From positions 1-39,723 of IMG/VR virus record IMGVR_UViG_3300034072_001830: a stretch of DNA of 39,723 nt. The stretch is one strand, 5' to 3'. Source of the stretch: a virus. Shown piece after piece: positions 6,385 to 13,891 of this stretch. Position numbers and translations under genes: made by a program. Position 1 is the stretch's first letter, and every line of letters begins with the position of its first letter. The notes beneath the pieces were generated by a model. That model had not been told where the DNA came from. It searched no databases and saw nothing but the letters and a program-made list of their open reading frames with translations.

Positions 6385-7472
6385 TCGCCCCTCATCAGCT
6401 TCATCAGTTCATCTGCGGTCATGCTCGGCTCGATGTTTTCCGCCTTGAGCTTTTCAAGCGCTGCCTGTGTCCTTCGTTTCACGAAATCCTCAAGATCGAA
6501 CTCCTCAAGGTCATCGGGAGACATGTCTTCGAAGCCCGCGTATTTCGCGAGCATTGCGCAGGCTGGCGGAATGCTTTTGAGAACACGTGGGTTTGTTCTG
6601 TGAACCGCTCCACGAGGCCGGGGATCATTAACGAAGAGCTGCACGTCTGGTATGAGCGTCGTCGTCCGCTCCTTCGTGGCTTCCTCGGAGAAGCGTTGCC
6701 GTCCGCCGCAGGCGTCGTAGAGTGTCACGAGATGTTTGATCGCGAGCCTCTTCTCGAGTGTCGGCTTCCCGGTCAGCTCCATGAACCCGTAATCATCGAG
6801 AAGGCTCGCGTACTGCGAAGGGGCCGTCGGCTTCCGATCCAACAAGCGCTCCTCGATAATACGGTCCAACGCGAGGAACAGGCAGTCCACCCACCAACGC
6901 TCTATTCTCGGGGTGTTCATCTCCTTGAGGCGACCACCCTGAAATAGGTAATTGAGGTTCGTGGCGAGCTTCCGCGTGGTTTCGGCTCGATAGCGTGGAT
7001 CGGACTTGACGAAACGTTCGATGTCGTCGGCGCTGACGGACTTGGTCTCCCAATTGAGCTTCCCGGCAACGCGTTCCCGGACATAGGCATTCGCCCACAA
7101 GGCAGGTCTACGCTGCTCCTTTCGTGCTCCAGCCCAGCGGCCCGCAAGGCTCAGGTCAAAGGCGAAAAGCGCGAGCTTGTCGAAGCGTGGCGAGTGGTCC
7201 CAATTGATGGCCTGGAATACAAGCTCGTCGGCACAGAGGTGGTCGACCCCTCTTACCGTCTTGTTGAACAAGAAGAAGTTGATGGGAATGTAGTCTGGTC
7301 GGCCGGTCTGCCGCACGCGACTGCGGAACTCGTCGCGCCTAACGTCTTGCATCTCGCCGCGGAAACCCAGGCGGATGATTTCATGCAGCTCTGACAACCC
7401 AGCGGACGGACGGCCCCAACTGAAGTTTTTGGTAAAGCTACCAGGTTTCCATATGTCGGTTTCGTCGGCCAT
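6381..7472 (-). CDS. Unrecognised 363-residue protein, first gene of the PIN/restriction operon
   Basis: A complete frame of 363 codons starts MADETDIWKPGSFTKNFSW. I do not recognise the family. The N-terminus (about 10-60) has the pattern SFTKNFSWG...GLSELHEIIRLGF...RRDEFRSR, which looks like a conserved winged-helix-like start. The middle is helical and rich in charged and aromatic residues (FDKLALFAFDLSLAGRW, WWVDCLFLALDRII), and the C-terminus is acidic (DDLEEFDLEDFVKRR). There is no signal peptide or membrane segment. Its stop overlaps the start of the PIN nuclease gene (ATGA), which in turn overlaps the restriction endonuclease. It may regulate, neutralise or target the PIN nuclease; this rests on gene order only. 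It is the best candidate here for part of an undescribed defence module. Confidence 0.6.
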   Translation of the reverse strand: MADETDIWKPGSFTKNFSWGRPSAGLSELHEIIRLGFRGEMQDVRRDEFRSRVRQTGRPDYIPINFFLFNKTVRGVDHLCADELVFQAINWDHSPRFDKLALFAFDLSLAGRWAGARKEQRRPALWANAYVRERVAGKLNWETKSVSADDIERFVKSDPRYRAETTRKLATNLNYLFQGGRLKEMNTPRIERWWVDCLFLALDRIIEERLLDRKPTAPSQYASLLDDYGFMELTGKPTLEKRLAIKHLVTLYDACGGRQRFSEEATKERTTTLIPDVQLFVNDPRPRGAVHRTNPRVLKSIPPACAMLAKYAGFEDMSPDDLEEFDLEDFVKRRTQAALEKLKAENIEPSMTADELMKLMRGE

Positions 7473-7529
7473 AGCTGCTCGTCAATGAGAATCCGACACG
7501 ATCCTATATCGGCGTGGTAAACATTCAAC

Positions 7530-7790
7530 TCATAATAGAGCGGAATTCTGGAGGACACCGAACGAAGTCAGGGCATACCAGCCGGCGGCGGCCACAGCGG
7601 TGACGACGATGATACTGAGCACGGCGATCTCGACATACGATTGCCAATAAGACGGAAGAGTTGACTGCCGCTCGGCTTCCCGCTTGGCTTCGGTTATCGC
7701 CACTTTTTCCCATCGCGCATCAGGGGCTGGCCATCGCTGCACCGGATGGTGAAGCCGTCGCCAAGCCTCCACGAATTTGGGATGTCTCAT
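7530..7790 (-). CDS. Small single-pass membrane protein, 86 residues
   Basis: The start at ATG 7790 is chosen because AAGGAGAT precedes it with a 6-base spacer; longer upstream forms lack this. The protein begins MRHPKFVEAWRRLHHPV, has a charged amphipathic segment (RWEKVAITEAKREAERQ), and a membrane helix at about 54-78 (VEIAVLSIIVVTAVAAAGWYAL), ending shortly after. I cannot assign a function. It ends 57 bases before the 363-residue gene on the same strand, so it could be the first gene of that operon, or an unrelated phage moron. Head-to-head with it is the small plus-strand gene pair at 7931-8400. Confidence 0.55.
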   Translation of the reverse strand: MRHPKFVEAWRRLHHPVQRWPAPDARWEKVAITEAKREAERQSTLPSYWQSYVEIAVLSIIVVTAVAAAGWYALTSFGVLQNSALL

Positions 7791-7930
7791 CTCTCTATCT
7801 CCTTCTCGGAAGCTAACGTGCCGCTCCATTAACAATCCGATCGTCATATTCGATTCGTTCGGTTTGGGTCGACTTGCCGGAGTCCGAAGTGCCCGGCATA
7901 CACGACGGGCAACAGGCAGGGAGACGCGAC

Positions 7931-8239
7931 ATGGCAAGCTTTGGAAACCCAGCATATTCGGCGGCAATGGGCAATGCCGGTGGCATGATGGTCCTCGCAG
8001 CAGCGGGCGTCGGCCTTGCGTCGGCTATCGGCGACGGGATCGCCGCCGCGCGCGAAGCTCGCTACAACCAGCGCTATGACGACGCCCTGACGACCGCGAT
8101 CGGCCATGCGGAGCAGATGGAAGCCATGGCACGCGCCGCGATGGAAATGCTCGCCGAACTCGAAGCGGAGAACGGCCGTCTCCGCGCCGCATGCCAGCAG
8201 CGCCAAGCCTACATCGACCGTCTCAAGGCGCGTGCATAA
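7931..8239 (+). CDS. Small hydrophobic/coiled-coil protein, 102 residues
   Basis: The start at ATG 7931 follows AGGGAGA with a 6-base spacer. Residues about 15-37 (NAGGMMVLAAAGVGLASAIG) form a hydrophobic, glycine-rich segment that could enter a membrane. The rest is helical, with a likely coiled coil from about 58 (HAEQMEAMARAAMEMLAELEAENGRL). No family is recognised. Its stop shares one base with the next start (TAATG), so the two plus-strand genes are co-translated. They are the only plus-strand genes between the cargo block and the end of the prophage late operon, and read against it. Confidence 0.6.
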   Translation: MASFGNPAYSAAMGNAGGMMVLAAAGVGLASAIGDGIAAAREARYNQRYDDALTTAIGHAEQMEAMARAAMEMLAELEAENGRLRAACQQRQAYIDRLKARA

Positions 8240-8400
8240 TGTCGGATATCTCGAAGGAAGACTGGGAGCGCGTTCGGCAGCACTTCGGCGATCTCGCGTA
8301 CGAGCATCCAGAGCTGCACGCGGTTATGCTCGAGCTGCTCGATGCGAACGACCTCGATGGGGCGCTTGAGAAAGCAACGCGCTCCAGACGTCCCGCCTGA
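8239..8400 (+). CDS. Very small protein, 53 residues, coupled to the gene before it
   Basis: ATG 8239 overlaps the stop of the previous gene (TAATG), and the frame ends at 8400. The product, beginning MSDISKEDWERVRQHFGDL, is acidic and predicted helical (ELHAVMLELLDANDLDGALEKA), with a short basic tail. I do not recognise it. It is followed after 25 bases by an intrinsic-type hairpin. Its short length and overlap suggest a phage or cargo accessory protein, for example a partner of the 102-residue protein. Confidence 0.5.
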   Translation: MSDISKEDWERVRQHFGDLAYEHPELHAVMLELLDANDLDGALEKATRSRRPA

Positions 8401-8420
8401 TCCAGGCGACGAGTGGAGTG

Positions 8421-8446
8421 AAAAAAGCCCGCCGAGATGGCGGGCT
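8421..8446 (-). terminator. Intrinsic terminator, end of the late operon
   Basis: AGCCCGCC (8426-8433) and GGCGGGCT (8439-8446) form an 8-bp stem with a 5-base loop. On the minus strand the stem is followed by six T (8421-8426). It lies just after the stop of the minus-strand gene at 8458-9033. On the plus strand it has only a weak T-tract, so it may also slow transcription of the 7931-8400 pair. Confidence 0.75.
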
Positions 8447-8457
8447 TTACGTTTGCG

Positions 8458-9033
8458 TTATCCTGGCATCTTGAACTGGTTGCCGGTCTTGTCGGCCCGG
8501 CTCTTAACACGCCAGAACATGTGTTTGTGGACGGTCATCGGCTTCCTCGGTTCGAGAACTGACACTTTGACCGGCTCTCCCGGAACGAACGTCCTGACAC
8601 CGAAAACCCCGTGGTCACGGCCCTCGACGAACTTGCGGATAGCGGAGAGACCAGCTCGACCGAGCGCGTCGAGTTCGAGGTCGCTCATGTCGAGCAGCGT
8701 TGTTCGCAAGTCTTCCTTGACGAGGCTCAGGTCAAACGTCGCGCGTGCCGCTTCGGAGGACTTGGCGTACTTCATCACCGTTGTAACACCGTCCCTATCA
8801 AGATCGTGGACAGCCGCTTGGCGCTGCCTCGACGCCTCGAATTCGTCGAGGAGCTGTGACCCCGAAACATCGGGTTTGTATTCCGGCCTCGGCATAGCGC
8901 CGCCCCCGCCATTCCCGAAGATGAGCGAAAACGGCCACCGAACAACCTGTTCGCACCAATTTACGACGCCAAGCGTATTTTTCCAGAGGCCGCTCAAGGC
9001 CGACATCAAAGCTCTTCCGATTGCTCTCAACAT
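8458..9033 (-). CDS. Phage late protein of unknown function, 191 residues, amphipathic N-terminus
   Basis: The start at ATG 9033 follows GGGAGAAA; longer upstream forms begin inside the preceding terminator. The N-terminal 45 residues (MLRAIGRALMSALSGLWKN, then CEQVVRWPFSLIFGNGGGG) form an amphipathic to hydrophobic helix followed by a glycine hinge. After this comes a helical middle with DLDRDGVTTVMKYAK and a C-terminal strand-rich part. I do not recognise it. It is the last gene of the late strand, after the lysis cassette, with its own upstream terminator (9090-9116) and a downstream one (8421-8446), so it is probably transcribed separately, like a moron. A membrane-associated role is possible from the N-terminus. 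Confidence 0.55.
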   Translation of the reverse strand: MLRAIGRALMSALSGLWKNTLGVVNWCEQVVRWPFSLIFGNGGGGAMPRPEYKPDVSGSQLLDEFEASRQRQAAVHDLDRDGVTTVMKYAKSSEAARATFDLSLVKEDLRTTLLDMSDLELDALGRAGLSAIRKFVEGRDHGVFGVRTFVPGEPVKVSVLEPRKPMTVHKHMFWRVKSRADKTGNQFKMPG

Positions 9034-9089
9034 ATGATTTCTCCCTCGCTGTTTGCCTGCCGATCTTTCGGCGGCCGAACGCAAGGCAC

Positions 9090-9116
9090 AAAAAAAGGCC
9101 GAGGCGAACCTCGGCC
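9090..9116 (-). terminator. Intrinsic terminator after the spanin genes
   Basis: GGCCGAGG (9097-9104) and CCTCGGCC (9109-9116) form a perfect 8-bp stem with loop CGAA. On the minus strand a run of seven T follows (9090-9096). It lies 109 bases after the spanin gene stop at 9225 and before the separate gene at 9033. Confidence 0.8.
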
Positions 9117-9224
9117 CAGTCTCTCGATGTTTCAGCAAATCAGCGCGCTCTGAAGGGACAGGTGCCGCTCGCCTGATTCATGATGTGCCGGCCGCTAGCG
9201 AGGGGCAAGACGGCCGGTAGAAAA

Positions 9225-9431
9225 TCATGGCTTCCAGCATCCACGTTCCTCGCCAAGAAGATTGTTCGTCAGAACCCTGCGTTTCGTATCTTCGGTCATA
9301 CCGGCCATCTCTTGCGCTGTGGGGTGGATAACCTCGAACCCGGCGCACCTAGAGGCGTCAATTGTCGTGACGCACCCAACGGGCAAGCTCGCGATCAAGG
9401 TCGCTGCTGCCCATTTTCTGAACTCTGGCAT
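9225..9431 (-). CDS. Outer-membrane spanin subunit (Rz1-like lipoprotein)
   Basis: ATG 9431 follows AAAGGAACG and gives 68 residues. A short signal peptide (MPEFRKWAAATLIASLPVGC) ends at Cys20, a plausible lipobox despite proline at -3. The mature chain is short and hydrophilic. The gene begins inside the i-spanin gene in another frame (overlap 9358-9431), the classic Rz/Rz1 arrangement. It would form the outer-membrane lipoprotein half of the spanin complex that fuses inner and outer membranes in the last lysis step. Function is inferred from position, overlap and lipobox, since spanins are poorly conserved. Confidence 0.65.
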   Translation of the reverse strand: MPEFRKWAAATLIASLPVGCVTTIDASRCAGFEVIHPTAQEMAGMTEDTKRRVLTNNLLGEERGCWKP

Positions 9432-9612
9432 GGACACGTTCCTTTTCCTTGAGGGCATTGAGTTCGTCGGCAACACGATCTGCCTCGGCGGCCGCCTTGC
9501 CGGAGGCGTAGATGCGCCAGTAGCCGGCGGCGACGATGGCGGCGATCCCGGTCCATTTGAGAAGGGTATTGCCGATGGACGTCGAGGTTAGCCAAGCGAC
9601 GACGGTCGTCAT
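9358..9612 (-). CDS. Inner-membrane spanin subunit (Rz-like)
   Basis: The 84-residue product has an N-terminal membrane helix (about 15-35, in LLKWTGIAAIVAAGYWRIY). A charged helical periplasmic part follows, with coiled-coil character (AEADRVADELNALKEKERV). This is the i-spanin layout. Its ATG overlaps the holin stop (ATGA), and its 3' part contains the start of the lipoprotein gene in another frame. The order endolysin, holin, i-spanin, o-spanin is a standard phage lysis cassette. Confidence 0.7.
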   Translation of the reverse strand: MTTVVAWLTSTSIGNTLLKWTGIAAIVAAGYWRIYASGKAAAEADRVADELNALKEKERVHARVQKMGSSDLDRELARWVRHDN

Positions 9613-9791
9613 TTCGGCTCTCCATGATGACGGCGCTTGTCATAGAGCGACCAAGCAACACCGAGGACTGCGACGGCAGCGCCCGCTAGGGTTTCGATGT
9701 CATCAGGGGACAGGTCGCTGGTCGCCAGCAGAGCGCCACCGGCGACGGTCAGAAAATGGCGAAGTAGTGCAAGGAAGGCGGCTTTAGGCAT
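9609..9791 (-). CDS. Small holin (Pam3-gp28-like)
   Basis: The start ATG 9791 follows AAGGAG and gives 60 residues; longer frames overlap the endolysin without a ribosome site. Two hydrophobic segments (about 3-21 and 30-50) flank a short acidic turn (SDLSPDDIETLAG), and the end is basic (LYDKRRHHGEPK). The pattern LLRHFLTVAGGALLATS...AGAAVAVLGVAWSLYDKR fits the Pam3-gp28 family of small putative phage holins. It would form lesions in the inner membrane that release the endolysin. Its start overlaps the endolysin stop by 8 bases. Confidence 0.7.
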   Translation of the reverse strand: MPKAAFLALLRHFLTVAGGALLATSDLSPDDIETLAGAAVAVLGVAWSLYDKRRHHGEPK

Positions 9792-10596
9792 TGGTGGCTC
9801 CTTCGGCTGCGACGGCCTCGTAGGCGTCAGCGCGGGCGCGGTTGATTTGGGATTTCCGGAACAGGTAGACGGCGAATCCAATGAGGCCGACGGCGACGAC
9901 GATCAGGGCGATGGTGCCAATACTGTCGAGGTTCGTCAGATCGACGCCAACGGTCGATCCCGCGCCCGAGGCGGCAGACGTCGTCGCCGTGGCTGTGTTC
10001 GCATTGGCGGCCGTGCGGGCGGACTTGGCCTCGGCGGTCAGATGCGCAGCCACGCCACGATCCGATCCGCCGCGGACCGCGAGTGACATCTTGGTCGCGT
10101 TGGCTTCGACACCCGCGATCCGACGGCTCCATCCCCTACCGAATGTCGACCAGGTCTTGAGGCCCTGAACGAAGGACAGGCGACGAGCGCAGATGGACTT
10201 AATCGTCTTCAGGGGATCAGCGGCGGCCGCCTTGGCGACAGTCTGGTTCCCCACGACACCGTCGGCAGATGCTCCGACGGATAGCTGGAGCCATTTGGCA
10301 CCACGAGAGACGCCCGAATTCACCGCTGCGTCGAGCGTGGCGTAATCCACGCCTGCCGGCAGCGCGTCGTAGCGGACCTTGTCGGCATACTGAGTCTGAT
10401 AAATGGACGAGACCTCGACCTCGGCGATCTCACGGACCGACCGGGTCTTGAGGCCGATGCGCTTGCGGTAGCTGTCATAAACGGCCTGAGTAATGCCGAA
10501 GTTCGTGGCACCGCCGGGGTCAAGTCTATGATGGACGAAGCCGCCTTCGTCACGGCGCAGGTGCGCCATGGCGGATTTGTATGTGGATGCTGCCAT
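9784..10596 (-). CDS. GH108 endolysin with C-terminal membrane anchor
   Basis: The 270-residue product opens with the glycosyl hydrolase 108 signature: DEGG at 16-19 (catalytic E17), DPGGATNFGIT at 26-36, then a putative peptidoglycan-binding part (GASADGVVGNQTV). These enzymes cut the glycan strand of peptidoglycan. After residue 190 comes a low-complexity Ala/Thr linker (TAANANTATATTSAASGAG), then a membrane helix at about 226-247 (GTIALIVVAVGLIGFAVYLF) and a basic tail. A C-terminal anchor is unusual, since most endolysins have none or an N-terminal SAR signal. It may hold the enzyme at the membrane until the holin acts. It is the first gene of the lysis cassette. Confidence 0.85.
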   Translation of the reverse strand: MAASTYKSAMAHLRRDEGGFVHHRLDPGGATNFGITQAVYDSYRKRIGLKTRSVREIAEVEVSSIYQTQYADKVRYDALPAGVDYATLDAAVNSGVSRGAKWLQLSVGASADGVVGNQTVAKAAAADPLKTIKSICARRLSFVQGLKTWSTFGRGWSRRIAGVEANATKMSLAVRGGSDRGVAAHLTAEAKSARTAANANTATATTSAASGAGSTVGVDLTNLDSIGTIALIVVAVGLIGFAVYLFRKSQINRARADAYEAVAAEGATNA

Positions 10597-10616
10597 GAGG
10601 GTGGTCTCTGTGAATT

Positions 10617-12284
10617 CTATGATTCTGCGTCGACCGGCGGCGAGAGGCCAGCGGCCCGATATCGCCCATCCGCAACCATCGGGATCATAGCCCTGGTGCC
10701 GAAGGGATAGAGGGCGACGTGAGCGTGCGCCCAGGTCGTGGGGCCGACGTTGTATCCCTGGAAGAGCTTGGCCGAGACGCCGGCGACATACGAGCCGTCC
10801 GAAATCTTGGGGCTGTGCGTATGTCCAGACGTCACCTTGCGGCCGAAGCGCCGGAACTGAAGTGGGGAGCCGCGACTGCCCCCGATCCCGAGATCGCCGT
10901 GCAGTCCGTTCTCGACGTCACATACGATGAAACTTTCACCGGCACGGACGAACGTGACGTCGTCAGCAAGCCCGAGCATTCGGAACGCATACTCGGTGGC
11001 ATTGAAGTTACTGCTTCCCGCGCGGATCGCGTCATGCCAGGCAGCATTGAAACGGTGCCACAGATAGGCGTTGTCGGGGTCGTAGCGGCCGTCGTCTGCC
11101 TTGACCCATTTGACGATTGCGGAGTCGTGGTTGGATTCGACAACGACAACCTCGCACCACTCCCGGCGCAGACCGTTGGCAAAGGCGACGGCCTCCGAAA
11201 TCTCCCGTTCCACCGACACAGTGCCGCGGGCGGTCATGGTGGCCATCGCGTGCGGATCGCGGATGTTGTGATGGTTCCTCCACCGAAAATCGAGCGTGTC
11301 CTCGGCGAACACGTGGATCGGCTTCAATCGGTCAAAGAGATTCGGACAGTCAACGAACTGACGACTGGCGACATCGTAACCGACCGACGCCATCGCGATA
11401 TGGGGATCGAGCTGATCATGGTGCCAGTCGCCGAATGTGAGAGCGGCGGCACGGTATCCATGCTTGACCTCTCCACCCTCTACGAGAATGTCGAGGTCCT
11501 GAAAGTCGCCGTTCGCGTTGGCGATGAGCTGGCCGAAGAAGACCTCGCCGTCGCTGTCGATCTCGACGAGCAAAGCCCCGATCGTGTGGTGGAAGATAGC
11601 CTTCCTGCCCGCTGCCCTCGGAGCGTACGACGGCAGCGTGCAGCAGCCGGTCGTATAAGCGTAGCGGGGTGGCTGCTCGAGCATTCGGGGAATGCTCTCC
11701 ATCGCGATCCTGGCATGAGGAATTACGACATGATGTCCGTGGTTGACGGTGGTCCATCCGTTCAACGGATTAGCCGCGGTCGGCAGGATATTGGCATCCG
11801 CCACGAAGAGAAGGTCGTTGGAGAACCGCACCCGATCATAGAACATGTAGTCGTGCAGCTCGGGCGCAAAGACCGCCGTGGCGGCCGCGTGATCCTCAAA
11901 CAAGCCCTTCTGGTATGTGAACCCGGCGACGATCAACGCCGCATTGAGGTGTTCGGCGTAGGCGTGAAGATTGGTGAGGAAGGGCTGGTGGACAGGGGTA
12001 TCGTCCTGTGCGGCGGTCAAAATGAACCGGTGGACAATACCCGCTTCGAGATCGGGCCTGATCTCCGGGATGGTGGAAAGCCTGACGGGCTTCGGCTTTT
12101 CCTTCTTCTCGGGTTCGGGTGCTGGAGCTTCTGGTAGTTTTTTGGCCCTCAGCCACTCCAGCGCCGAGCGCGCCTCCCGTTCCGACCACCCCAAGGCCTT
12201 GGCCAGGCTACGTCTCCCAAGCCCCTGAAAACCGCGTTCTACTACAATCGCGGCTCTTCCGGCCGCCGTTTTCATTTCCTGCAT
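10617..12284 (-). CDS. Calcineurin-like metallophosphoesterase, T5 A1-like
   Basis: ATG 12284 follows GAGGGGA; the product is 555 residues. An N-terminal HTH-like segment (RRSLAKALGWSEREARSAL, about 24-42) and a Pro/Glu/Lys linker precede the main domain. That domain carries calcineurin-like motifs in order: GDWHHD (285-290), SNHD (384-387) and GHTHSP (487-492), a full metal-site set. Phage T5 pre-early protein A1 is of about this length and is thought to be a phosphoesterase of this type, involved in host DNA degradation and in stopping host synthesis; I recall this relation and have not searched it. Here it sits just upstream of the lysis cassette in the late strand, not in an early region. 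The enzyme class is well supported; the role is inferred. Confidence 0.65.
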   Translation of the reverse strand: MQEMKTAAGRAAIVVERGFQGLGRRSLAKALGWSEREARSALEWLRAKKLPEAPAPEPEKKEKPKPVRLSTIPEIRPDLEAGIVHRFILTAAQDDTPVHQPFLTNLHAYAEHLNAALIVAGFTYQKGLFEDHAAATAVFAPELHDYMFYDRVRFSNDLLFVADANILPTAANPLNGWTTVNHGHHVVIPHARIAMESIPRMLEQPPRYAYTTGCCTLPSYAPRAAGRKAIFHHTIGALLVEIDSDGEVFFGQLIANANGDFQDLDILVEGGEVKHGYRAAALTFGDWHHDQLDPHIAMASVGYDVASRQFVDCPNLFDRLKPIHVFAEDTLDFRWRNHHNIRDPHAMATMTARGTVSVEREISEAVAFANGLRREWCEVVVVESNHDSAIVKWVKADDGRYDPDNAYLWHRFNAAWHDAIRAGSSNFNATEYAFRMLGLADDVTFVRAGESFIVCDVENGLHGDLGIGGSRGSPLQFRRFGRKVTSGHTHSPKISDGSYVAGVSAKLFQGYNVGPTTWAHAHVALYPFGTRAMIPMVADGRYRAAGLSPPVDAES

Positions 12285-12361
12285 GCGTGTCCCCTCAGAC
12301 ATTGTGTTGCAAGGGGACGTTTTGTTGACGCCCGAGGCATTGCAAGTTTCGCCGGCAGGAA

Positions 12362-12631
12362 TCACCGATGAAAGAAGTCCTGAAGGCCGAGGTAGAGTAT
12401 GGCGGCGGCACCGGAGGCGGCCGCCGTAAAGAATCCGACCATGGCCTTGAAGCTGATCTTTTCAGCTGCCTGGCGCTGACGACGGAGGTAACGAAGGTCG
12501 TCGCCGTAGGCAGTCACGCTATCGATGTCGGTGGGATCGACGCGCATCAAATTGAAGACTTCCTTGATCGCTTCCTTGGCAGCGGCTTCGGCGGCGGTAG
12601 TTACGAGTGTCCTGATTTCGAGTTCGGTCAT
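12362..12631 (-). CDS. Small phage protein with C-terminal membrane helix, 89 residues
   Basis: The product starts MTELEIRTLVTTAAEAAAK and has a conserved-looking core DLRYLRRQRQAAEKISFKAM, followed by a membrane helix near the C-terminus (about 64-84, VGFFTAAASGAAAILYLGL). Small proteins of this layout (helical N-terminus, RxLR core, C-terminal anchor) are common next to tail fibre or lysis genes of alphaproteobacterial phages and are often named DUF6127; I cannot confirm that family. It lies between the fibre and phosphoesterase genes. It might be an extra holin-like or membrane protein. Confidence 0.6.
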   Translation of the reverse strand: MTELEIRTLVTTAAEAAAKEAIKEVFNLMRVDPTDIDSVTAYGDDLRYLRRQRQAAEKISFKAMVGFFTAAASGAAAILYLGLQDFFHR

Positions 12632-12695
12632 GCGATGGGGCTTTCAGTGCGGGATTGTAAATATTGAGCCTGTCGGCGCGGCGAGAGACAACAAA

Positions 12696-13874
12696 TTATG
12701 GAGCGGCAGCTGCTTCGAGAGCGGCGATGCGTGCCTCAAAGGCCGCGAGCTGGTTCAGGGCCGCCTGGAGGCTGTTGCTGGTGAAGAACGGGTCCATGAA
12801 GCCGAGGTCGAGTTCCACCTGTGCGGCCGGGAAGTGGTAATACTGGTTGTCGAAGGTCTGGAGGAATTCCCCGACGGCCACGAGCGCTTCCTGAACGTTT
12901 GAGCCACCGATGCCCCATGCTCCACCGGAATAGGAGACATCGACCGTCGTGATCGGTCCGCCACCTGGCTCAAGTGTCAGGACATGGGCGACGACGTCCT
13001 CGATCGCACCCTGCACGTCGGTTGCGGAGGTGACCGTGCCGACCGCAGATGGATCGAACGATGTCGTGGCGGCCGATCCGCCGCCTTCGCCGGGAGCGAC
13101 TGCGTCGATTTGTGACTTGAGGTCTTCCAATACTTCCTGCGCCGTCGCGCCGTTTACACCCGCGATGGCATCAACGGAGACGTCCGCAGCTGCGACGGCA
13201 ATGGGTGTGTCGATCTTGGCAACGATCTGCGCCACCGCCATCTGCATGTCGGTGGCGCTGACCGATCCGACGGGGTCGACCGACACGTCTGCTGCGCTGA
13301 TGTCCGCCGACCGCGCCGCCAGCTCGTTAATGGCAGCCTGCACGTTGGTGCCGGTCAGCCCCGATGCGGCGTTGTCGAAGTGTACCCTGTCGGCAGTCAG
13401 CTCATCACCGAGCATCGCCGCCAGCTCGCTGATGGCGTCCTGCGTGGTAACCGCGTCCAGACCCGTACCAGTGGGATCGTAAGCGATCGACTGGGCGGCG
13501 TTCGAACCGAGCAGCGCCCATTTTCCCTCGAGAAGATCAATGTCGAAATCCTCGGCGGTATGAGCCACACGGCAGAGGTAGGTGCCGCCCTGGTGGGTGA
13601 CGATGTGCCTGGTCGTGTAGTCGGTCAGGGTCTCCCAATCGCCCGTCGTCGCCAGCATGGCCGGGAACGGGATCGAGGCGATTGGATCGCCACCGTCGTC
13701 GAGGAAGCGGAGATACTGGCCGGTCTCATCATCGACGAGGATGATGCCCGAGACCGGGAGGATACCCGATAGCGCGTCATTGATCGCACCGGAAATTGTG
13801 TCCCAGTTCTCATCTACCTCTTCCTTCGTCAGGGGGCGGCCGAGAGTGTCGTATTTATTGAGGCTGATGGTCAT
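12696..13874 (-). CDS. Tail fibre-like protein with repeats and a carbohydrate-binding-like module
   Basis: The 392-residue product begins MTISLNKYDTLGRPLTKEEVDENWD, a pattern typical of phage fibre N-termini. Residues about 79-121 (DYTTRHIVTHQGGTYLCRV...WALLG) resemble a chitin/carbohydrate-binding type 5/12 module. The middle has repeated (T/S)(G/A)TNVQAAI-type units (TTQDAISELAA, GTNVQAAINELAA, GATAQEVLEDL, SATDVQGAIEDVV, GGSNVQEALVAVG), which are trimeric fibre-like repeats. It ends in a helix, ARIAALEAAAAP. It would bind the host surface at the tail tip. It starts 18 bases after the proline-rich 163-residue gene. Confidence 0.7.
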   Translation of the reverse strand: MTISLNKYDTLGRPLTKEEVDENWDTISGAINDALSGILPVSGIILVDDETGQYLRFLDDGGDPIASIPFPAMLATTGDWETLTDYTTRHIVTHQGGTYLCRVAHTAEDFDIDLLEGKWALLGSNAAQSIAYDPTGTGLDAVTTQDAISELAAMLGDELTADRVHFDNAASGLTGTNVQAAINELAARSADISAADVSVDPVGSVSATDMQMAVAQIVAKIDTPIAVAAADVSVDAIAGVNGATAQEVLEDLKSQIDAVAPGEGGGSAATTSFDPSAVGTVTSATDVQGAIEDVVAHVLTLEPGGGPITTVDVSYSGGAWGIGGSNVQEALVAVGEFLQTFDNQYYHFPAAQVELDLGFMDPFFTSNSLQAALNQLAAFEARIAALEAAAAP

Positions 13875-13891
13875 AGTGCGGATTCCCCGTT

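Noticed and set aside
10719-12137. 472-codon plus-strand frame
   Set aside because: Antisense of the phosphoesterase gene, whose metal motifs decide the true strand.
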